From contig CM040117.1 of NCBI GenBank assembly GCA_022559845.1, positions 79,744,559 through 79,808,558 on the forward strand: DNA of 64,000 nucleotides. Direction: 5' to 3'. Under the pieces are notes generated by a model that did no database searches, had not been told where the DNA came from, and saw nothing but the letters and a program-made list of their open reading frames with translations. This document shows positions 56,830 through 64,000 of the stretch, piece after piece; the stretch's first letter is position 1, and each line of letters starts with the position of its first letter. A program made the position numbers and the translations under genes. This DNA is from Amorphophallus konjac (taxonomy: Eukaryota; Streptophyta; Magnoliopsida; Alismatales; Araceae).

Positions 56830-56841
56830 GCTCTGATACCA
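56830..56841 (-). other. Element F primer binding site, initiator tRNA-Met
   Basis: TGGTATCAGAGC on -, 2 bases from the LTR end at 56844. Confidence 0.9.
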
Positions 56842-57795
56842 ATTGTTAGGTTGCAAGGCACGGATCCAGCGGGGGGGTGAATGGATCCCCGTTAAAAATA
56901 TTACGGAATTAAAGATGCAGAATGAATAGCTCATACACTAAGCAAATTCTGCTCGAAGCAAAACCAAATACTTAGCATGCACACGTATTGATATAACATT
57001 GTACATAATTCATCACACTAAATGGAGCAAGTCTTACAGCAAATGAATCAGTACTTAATTGGTGTACAGATAGATTTATATTCTAGTGAAGGACATAAAT
57101 CTTATCTCAGATCAATGAATCAAGGAAATCAAGTATTAACCAAATAGTACTCAATAAAACAAGCTAACACATTCTATGAAGGAGATAGAAGATATGGAGT
57201 TAGACAATCTCACGATCACAAACCAGGGCACAGAGAATTTTTAGATGGTTTGGTCTGCTACCACAGATCTACGTCTATCCCCCACTCAAACCCTAGTGAG
57301 GCTTCTGCTGACTCACAGCTTGAACCGCTGAGCATAACAGCTTGCTTACACCACTGAGTAACACAGCTTGCTATCCGAGCATCACACCTCGCCTACTGAG
57401 CAACACAACTTGCTTGAAATGGTATGGAAAAACAAAGAATGAAACCGAAAATAAAAACATAAAAAGATATAGCTCACGCAGGAGCAAAGCTGTTCTGGAT
57501 TTGATCCAAGAACTGATGAAGATGAAGATTCTCGAGCTCACTCTTCCTCTCTATTCTCTCTTGCTCACTCTCTTTCTCTTTCTATGCTCACTCTCTCTTT
57601 TCCCTCAAACTTCTTCTAATCTTCCAATACTCTATTTTTCTCCTTCTTCTTCCATCAGCGAACTCTCTCTCTCTCAGCACTCTAACTGTGACTTTTCTCA
57701 CTAGCTCTCTGGCTCTCATACTCTTCTACTCTTCTTTCCTCTTCTTATGATCTCCCTTTCTTCTCTTGTTCACTCCTTGAATTTGAGCGCTCGAT

Positions 57796-57804
57796 CGCCT
57801 TTTA
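57796..57804 (-). promoter_or_regulatory. TATA box of element F LTR
   Basis: CTATAAAAGGCG on -. The same place in G has CTATAAAAAACC near 60726-60736. Confidence 0.68.
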
Positions 57805-58129
57805 TAGAGCACGAGTCCTGTGGTCTTACGAGCCCTCGATTTTGGGCGCGTGGAGAACACGTTCCCGCGCACTTCGGAAGTCCACGTGTTAGAGGTCGAA
57901 AATAAGACAATCCACGTGGCAGGCTTTTAGAACAACTTCTCACCTTGAATCACGTGCCTTAAATAAACTTTACTTAAGTTCCACGTGAGATTGATGTGGT
58001 CTGCCTTTATGTAACCCAGGTGTTTGATCATGGATCTGGGTTGTCAACATAAAGATGAAGAGATATTAGTTATGAAGCAATTGATAAGTATAAACATGAC
58101 TTCAATCTTAATTGCTTCAACAGATTCAG

Positions 58130-59180
58130 ACATGTCAAATGAATGCACACATTTTTGCAGAAGCATCGATGCATAAATGAGATGCATAAGCATGTATAAC
58201 TAACCCATGCAACATGTTTGACTAGAAGCATCGACCTCTAATGTGACATAGGTAGACCCTAATGAATGTGCATCGACATGTTCTTATAGTGAATGCACAA
58301 GGTACATCGACCTTGATAGTGATGACTTCTAATGCATTGACATAATGCTACAGAGGCTAACATAGTTGCATCAACCTTTCCAAAACATGCATCGACCTTA
58401 AGCTGCATTTGTTAGGTCAGTAACATCGACCTTTCTCCAACCGCTAGGTCGCTAGCATCAACCTGTGTACACTATGCACCGACCTTACAGCACAGGGTGT
58501 GAACAAGGTGCATCGACCTGAATAGTGTGTGCTATGTTCAATGTGCACCGACCTGACTGTGCATACGGTGTATAAGGTGCATCAACTTTAAAGTGCATGA
58601 CTTCTACATGTGCATCGACCTGTCATGCCATAATGTAAATGTGCATCGACCTGACAGACCTATATGCAATCCTACACTGACCTAATAGTCCATACTGTAA
58701 ACAAAGTGCAAGAGGTGCATTGACCTGATAGTCCAATAAAGTAGAAGATGCATCGACCTTATAGAGCACAAAGTCCAATGTGCATCAACCCCTTAGACTG
58801 AAATGCATATGTGCGTTGACCTTCTAAACTATGCAACAGGATGAATGTGCATCGACCTTTATATTCAATGGTCTGAATATGCATCGACCTTGATATTCAT
58901 CAGACTGAAATGTGCACCGACCTTACCTGATAAAGAGAATGTATATGCACCGACCTATATGCATCAGACTAAAATGTGCATCGACCTTACCTGACAAAGA
59001 GAAGGTTTATGCACCGACCTATATGCCTCAGACTAAAATGTGCATCGACCTTACCTGACAAAGAGAAGGTATATGCACCGACCTTTCAATGCAATTGCTG
59101 ACTCACAGTTGAACAGTAGCGTTGACATATTGTCACTTCTTGAATAGTAGCGTTGACCTGATGTCATTTCTGCTTAATAG
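58130..59180. repeat. TGCATCGACC motif array in U3 of F
   Basis: Dozens of short units (GCATCGACC, GCACCGACC, GCATCAACC, GCGTTGACC) spaced 15-45 bp. From 58920 to 59090 they merge into a 64-bp tandem repeat with ACCTGACAAAGAGAA and ATGCACCGACCTATATG parts. The array lies wholly upstream of the TATA box. Confidence 0.85.
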
Positions 59181-59355
59181 TAGTGTTGACTATTTTTCAT
59201 GATTTTTTTAGTCATCTTCAGAACCTGTTCTGACGGAATTCATTCTTCTATATATATGATGAGATCATTAGTAAATGAATCAAGGTTATATCATCAAGGT
59301 TATATATATCATTACACATAATAGTTGACATCATCAAAACCACAGGGATACAACA

Positions 59356-59529
59356 TTTAGCATTCTTAGATCTATGACTATCAGTCCATTTGGACTTATC
59401 CTTCGGTAATCTGTGTGGACCGTGTGAAATTAACTTCCATACATCAGAATTGATAGATCTAACAAACTTGTGCATGCTGCTTAACCATGAATCGAAATTG
59501 GAGCCATTGAAAATCGGTGGATGAGCCAT
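59356..59529 (-). pseudogene. Element G gag N-terminus, cut by F
   Basis: MAHPPIFNGSNFDSWLSSMH, then LISHGPHRLPKDKSKWTD, matching F. Homology stops after about 55 codons exactly where the LTR of F begins. Confidence 0.78.
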
Positions 59530-59637
59530 GGAAAACAATTCAAAGATATTTCAAGGTAATGAACTGAGCACAACCAGAAATACACCTAAAACCAGCAGGA
59601 TCCTTTGTAGATCATGGGATCTGATGAATCAGAGCTT

Positions 59638-59649
59638 GCTCTGATACCA
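59638..59649 (-). other. Element G primer binding site, initiator tRNA-Met
   Basis: TGGTATCAGAGC on -, 2 bases after the LTR end at 59652. Confidence 0.9.
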
Positions 59650-59651
59650 AT

Positions 59652-61848
59652 TGTTAGGGTGCAAGGCCGGGATCTAGAGGGGGGTGAATAGATCCCCTTT
59701 TCACTTATGGCCTCAATTAAAATATCTCACCCACTAAATTAAACTACACTAGATGGAGATAAACATTTGAATATTAATATTTCTATGCAGAACACACTTA
59801 CCAAATAGATTTTTCAAACAGAGGCAACGTTGGACACAAGAGACCACACTAGAACTGAACAGATTTCATAATGATGAAATAAAACATTTAAGTGGACACA
59901 CAACCTGTGATTCTACTAAACATACTGACAAACATTTGCAGCTATGATAGTTTCAGACACAAATCACAATGATGAACTTCTGATACAGAACGCACAAGCA
60001 ACCTGCTAAGGGGTGATAGAAAATATGAAATTGTATGCGCGATCATAAACCACGATGGGCAAGATTTTTATGTGGTTCGGTTTGCATTAAGTAAACCTAC
60101 ATCCACCCCCCACTCAAACCCGAGTGAGGATTTCTACTGAAACACGGCTTAACAATTGATCCACAGCTTTGGGGAGGAATCCCTACAGATCGCTGAGCCT
60201 CACAGCTTGCTTGACCAAGGAATATATCCTCTCCGCTGAGCAACATAGCTTGCTATCTGAGGAACCAATCCTCGCCGCTGAGCAACATAGCTTGTTGTCC
60301 GAGGAACCAATCCTCGCCGCTGCCTCACAGCTTGATAGAACGTAGCAAAGAAAAATGAGAAACAAAAACACAAAATAAGACAAGACAAGATGTAGCTCCG
60401 CAGAGCAAAGGACTCTGGATTTGATCCACGAGGCACTTAATAGACAGATCTTCAATTTGAATCTTCGTTGCACACTAATCTCTCTTCAGCTCTCTCTGGC
60501 TCTCCTCGCTCCTTTCTCTATTTATTCTCTGATCCTCCCTCTCTGATCACACTTTCTTCTTCTTTCTCCTCTCTATCTTTCTCTCTGAACTGCTCTCTCG
60601 TTTCTTCGCTATCGTAGCTGCTCTCTGTTCACTTCTACCATTCTCACTTTTTCTTTCTTCTGGGGAGAGCTCTCTTTTCAAATTGCACTTCCTCTCCTCC
60701 TATCTTTCGAATGATGAGGCGGTTTTTTATAGAACAGAGCCTCTGGAATGGTTTGGATGAGGCAGTGACCTAGTGAAACTTCATTGGTCCACCTGGCAAT
60801 CAGAATATTCTTTCTTTGGAAACCTCTGAAAAAGCATGCCTCCTTTTCTTGGATCACGTGCCACTATATCGCTGAATCAACCTTTCTAATAGGGTTCGAT
60901 TTCAAGTTAAGAAACTGGAGTTCGGATCTTCAGACCTGTTAGTGTATGGACACCTACATCGACCTGATCTTGTATTGTTGACTTATAGCTTCGACCTTAC
61001 CAACAGAAACTAATGCTGCTGCATCGACCTTACTAACAAAAATTAATGCTGTTGCATCGATCTTACTAGTGAAGACTGATGCTGCTACATCGACATGTTT
61101 ACTATGATCTTGCTTGGATGCTCTGACCTTATCTTGGATCTCGATAACTGCTCCCGTCTGCTGCTTCGACTTTGTTGAAATCTTCATAGAGGGTATGGAC
61201 TTAGGGGATTGAGGCAACTTTCTGATGCTTTGACGTTGTTGACGTTCAGCTGCTGGTTCTAAGTTGGGTGCATCGATGCACTTCTCACTGGTGTTGATGC
61301 AGTGTGAGAATTAGACCCTTTGGCCGGAGACTTCGTATGCCAGCTTTTGACGAGGTGCATTGATGTACATTCTTGGTGCATCGGCTTGTCTCTTCATGAT
61401 TAACTTGTCGCATCGACCTTACTTGCAGAAACTGTATCTTCTGCATCGACTTGATAATCATAAAAGCTCCGCTGCATCGACCTGACTACTTTAACCTTGG
61501 CTGCTACATCGACCTGATTAGCATAAGACTCTTTGATGCATCGACTTGGACCTGGCTTTTCTTTCTCCTGGAGTCGACTTCCAGTGTCGACACTTTTTGA
61601 AACTGGTTTTGTTAAAACTTCAATTGACTTCACTGACTTTTTGATTTATCTTCAGAACCAGTTCTTACAGAGTTCAACACACATACTTCTATATATGATG
61701 AGATTATGATGACTTCAACAAATGCATCAAAACCAATGCAACATCAACACATATGACTTTATCTATGACTTTATCAAAAACAACATTCACACACAGACTC
61801 ATGATAAGTCATAGTGTTTGACATCATCAAAACCACAAGGATACAACA
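59652..61848 (-). repeat. LTR of element G
   Basis: On - it starts TGTTGTATCC at 61848 and ends TTGCACCCTAACA at 59652. Contains a TATA box near 60726-60736 and the motif array. Confidence 0.78.
60945..61570. repeat. TGCATCGACC motif array in U3 of G
   Basis: Units such as GCATCGACCTTACT and GCATCGACCTGACT separated by 20-40 bp, upstream of the TATA box, sparser than in F. The shared motif in two diverged LTRs argues for maintenance. Confidence 0.8.
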
Positions 61849-61862
61849 ATCTCCCCCTTTTT
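61849..61862 (-). other. Polypurine tract beside the LTR of G
   Basis: AAAAAGGGGGAGAT on - ends at the LTR start. This is the plus-strand primer of an element lying to the right, though the same LTR also heads G. Confidence 0.7.
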
Positions 61863-63162
61863 GATGATGGCAACACTATGAACACTATGAGTCATAAAAC
61901 TGAGTCATAAAGTAACAACGAACATGCTGACTCAAATCTGACTCATACTCATATTCATATTCCATTCCCCCCCTTTGACTTCATTAAAAAAAGAGCACAA
62001 AAGTTTTATAAAAATAGTAGAGATAGTCTCAAAGAAGGCAGACTTTGACATGAAATGTGCAGAATGATTCACCCTTAAGTATTTTCCCCTTGACATAAAG
62101 AAGGATTTCAGAAGCACAGTTGAAGAGGCGTAATCTCGCGTTGATCCTGAACCGTGAGATCCCGGGGGAATCTTTGGTCACGGTCACAACGTCTGTATGA
62201 ACTGCAAGGCAGGAAATGGATCAGAGGTGCCCAGGGAGGAGTCCCTGGGAAAAACCCTCCGATGCTTAAGTCAGCTAGAGTGATAGAGCGTGGATGTGAA
62301 GAGAGAGGGTAGGAGAAAGAGAGGGCACGAGATTATTCTCCACCAAGAGGTGTGGTGGTTTTTTCTCAGGATTATTGCTTACCTTCTCGGAGGGTCTCCC
62401 TGGTGTTTATATAGCAGTCCATTTAACGTAATAGTCCAGGGAGCTGAGGGGATTTTGGGGAGGTTATGTCCTCATAGTGGACTCTGTATGGCATAAGGAC
62501 TCTTTCTCTCCCTTATCCCATAGAGTTCCCTACTCCTGCTGGATGCGTAACGGACGCTTAGATAAGCTTCTGACAGTCGGTCCGAGCCAGAGGTGCTTGC
62601 TCAGGGTTTTACCCTTAGCGATAAGTATATGGCTCGGGTATGCCATGTCGGGTTCCCGCAGGGGATCTCTCTACCGATCTGTCACTCAGACTTTCGAACC
62701 TGAGGGCCGCCTAGCAAGTGTTGCTCCGAGTGAGTTTTGGGCTTGAAGTAAGTGGGCCTGAAATGGGGCTGTCACTTTGGGGAGCTGGGCCTGGTTTGGT
62801 CGAATTGGACCTAGTTGGGCCGTGCTCTCGGACGGTAGATTTTTCCCCTCTCCACTTGTCCCCCTCCTACTCCCGAGCCAAGATTGGGCTCGGATGAGTA
62901 GTAGTTATAGGGATGACGTTGGTGGCTCGGTTTGGGTGGGGAATTATCTCCATGAGGGGCCACTTAATGTGGCTGTCCTAGGAATACGTCTATAATGATG
63001 ACTCTTTTGAGTCGATGCGAGGAGCCCCAAGTTTGGAGTTCGGAACGTCACGCCGTTTCACGCCAAGCTTATGGGGGGATAAATATTTGTGCGTGCTTGC
63101 ATTCCAAACTGCCTTCATTTAGGGTTTTCTCTTTCTATCGCACCGATATTTCGGAGGGGCTC
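61863..63162. other. 3' interior of a Copia element, then segment of unknown origin
   Basis: 61863-62130 fits the 3' interior of a SIRE-like element (AT-rich, no frame). Around 62135 composition changes to GC-richer sequence that may be an LTR or leader of another Ty3 element (CCTCCGATGCTTAAGTCAG at 62259-62277, TATATAG near 62408). A TATA-like GATAAATATT at 63078 precedes the next gene by 85 bases. No primer site was found. Confidence 0.4.
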
Positions 63163-64000
63163 ATGCGCCGCGAAAGTGATCAGGAAGAGCAGTGACTTAC
63201 GGAGGCCTTTGTAGAGCTTGCGGAGATTACGGCGGTGGCAATTCGCCAACTTCCACCTTCTCCTGAATCGTCTGATTTGGCGCTCTTTTCCTCCTCTTCC
63301 AGTTCCTATCTTTCTTCCATGGCGGAGCAAGATCCTTCGACTGAGACGTGCGAAGCCAGGCCAGGTACAGGAAGTTTGGTGCCGCAGCCTGAGCATCCCA
63401 TGCGCAGCGAGCTGGGCGAGGCCGAAGTAAAGAGGACGGAAAAGCGGTATGGGCTGCCGTGGAAATATTTTTTCTCTCCGTCGCAGCCTCATGAATCCGG
63501 CTTGTCCTATCGTCCAGGCCTCTTCTGTACTTTCCTCTTGGCTTGGAAGTGCGGTTTTTGCCTTCCTCTCCACCCTTTTGTCGTGCGGTTGCTTCAATTT
63601 TACCAACTGGCCCCTATCCAGTTGGTCTCTAACTCATATACTTTTATCTTTTCTTTCATCTTTCTCTACCGCTCGTGTGGACTTCACACTTCATTGGAGC
63701 TTTTCAATTCTTTCTTTGAGTTGAAGGAGCAGACCCACACGGGTAAGGGCTTCTTCTACCTTCAGGCGAGGAGGGGAAGGAGCTGCGTGTCCCTTTCTGC
63801 CAAACATTATTCTCACAAGGGGTGGAAGACCCAATTTTTTTGGGTGGGTTCGTCCGTAGGTGACGCCCCCTGGGATTTCCTGATGGTAGTTAATTTCCAT
63901 CCGTCTATCCCTCTGAAGCAGGCGACGGTTCCTTCGAAACTAGAGGAGGAGATCAGGGATCTCCAGGAGAATCGCCGGTCGATCACCGAGTTGATGACAA
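63163..64000 (+). CDS. Gene with putative gypsy-type transposon (PF04195-like) N-terminal domain, partial
   Basis: A frame runs from ATG 63163 off the end; a TGA at 63193 splits off 10 codons, so the working start may be ATG 63319. From 63319 it is open for 227 codons. It carries PGLFCTFLLAWKCGFCLPLH, PFVVRLLQFYQLAPIQLVSN, LELFNSFFELKEQ, GFFYLQARRG, KGWKTQFFWV, the pattern of the plant putative gypsy-type transposon domain, then a coiled-coil start (LEEEIRDLQENRRSITEL). Such proteins occur in Ty3 elements, as gag-linked or extra frames. Whether this is sense or antisense to its element cannot be seen. Confidence 0.68.

Larger units (their letters stand above)
52237..59355 (-). mobile_element. 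Element F: gag-only SIRE/Maximus-like Copia element, nested in G
   Basis: On - it has a 5' LTR (56844-59355), an initiator-Met primer site, and gag pieces down to 54768. No protease, integrase or reverse transcriptase appears before the element is cut by C at 52236, so it is non-autonomous or heavily deleted. The LTR start (TGTTGTATCC read on -) abuts gag sequence of G, showing insertion there with TTTAG (59356-59360) as expected duplicate. Confidence 0.72.
56844..59355 (-). repeat. Element F 5' LTR
   Basis: On - it starts TGTTGTATCC at 59355 and ends TTGCAACCTAACA at 56844. The TATA box (TATAAAAGG on -) is near 57796-57804. U3 holds the TGCATCGACC array. Related in ends and layout to the LTR of G. 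Confidence 0.78.
59356..61848 (-). mobile_element. Element G: SIRE/Maximus-like Copia element, 5' part
   Basis: On - an LTR (59652-61848) is followed by an initiator-Met primer site and a gag start cut by F at 59355. The LTR also has a polypurine tract on its other side (61849-61862), so it is at once the 3' end of one element and the 5' end of the next. Confidence 0.7.

Noticed and set aside
58130..59180. CRISPR-like spacing of TGCATCGACC units
   Set aside because: Repeat far too short and variable, no unique spacers of fixed length, plant LTR context.

Overview
The window is a plant nuclear heterochromatin segment made almost entirely of nested LTR retrotransposons. I see no ordinary host gene, rRNA or tRNA gene. 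A flowering plant with a large, repeat-rich genome is indicated by Tat-lineage Ty3 elements with a second RNase H and a tRNA-Arg type primer site, chromovirus-like Ty3 and SIRE/Maximus-like Copia elements with initiator-Met primer sites, plant mobile domain (PMD) genes with GT-AG introns, and plant-style TATA boxes and poly(A) signals. The species cannot be told.

The layout reads as Russian dolls, oldest outside. G is a Copia-type element (LTR 59652-61848, gag fragment 59356-59526). F, a related gag-only Copia element (LTR 56844-59355), sits in the gag of G. C is a Tat element on + (3' LTR 50459-52236) lying in F. B is a Tat element on - (5' LTR 44563-46316), inserted at an intron/exon junction of the PMD gene of C. 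D is a chromovirus-like element on - (5' LTR 23241-25604) inside B. A is a Tat element on - (5' LTR 18634-20811) inside the reverse transcriptase of D. LARD, a non-autonomous element on + (4915-11733), splits the polyprotein of A with a 5-bp target duplication. B also carries a 725-bp retroposed insert with a 19-bp target duplication and an A tail, and a head-to-tail partial duplication around an AT-rich block. Right of G, after a polypurine tract, an unrelated segment carries a gene with a putative gypsy-type transposon (PF04195-like) N-terminal domain that runs off the window.

The Tat elements A, B and C each carry, between pol and the 3' LTR and in antisense to pol, an intron-containing gene for a PMD protein followed by a coiled coil. 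B carries a second antisense gene after it. The copy in A is open through all four visible exons, while its own gag and pol carry frameshifts and stops.

The most unusual structure is non-coding. The U3 of A holds seven copies (six full, one half) of a 28-bp interrupted palindrome, about 107 bp apart in the best-preserved part. B and C instead hold many 18-20-bp interrupted palindromes of type ACGG..CCGT in their U3, leader, PMD intron 1 and gene flanks. The inner arm bases of these co-vary between copies. F and G have U3 arrays of a third motif (TGCATCGACC). Three element groups thus carry family-specific short-motif arrays just upstream of their promoters, and in the Tat group these accompany an antisense PMD gene. 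This resembles a self-recognition or anti-silencing system, which is a hypothesis only.
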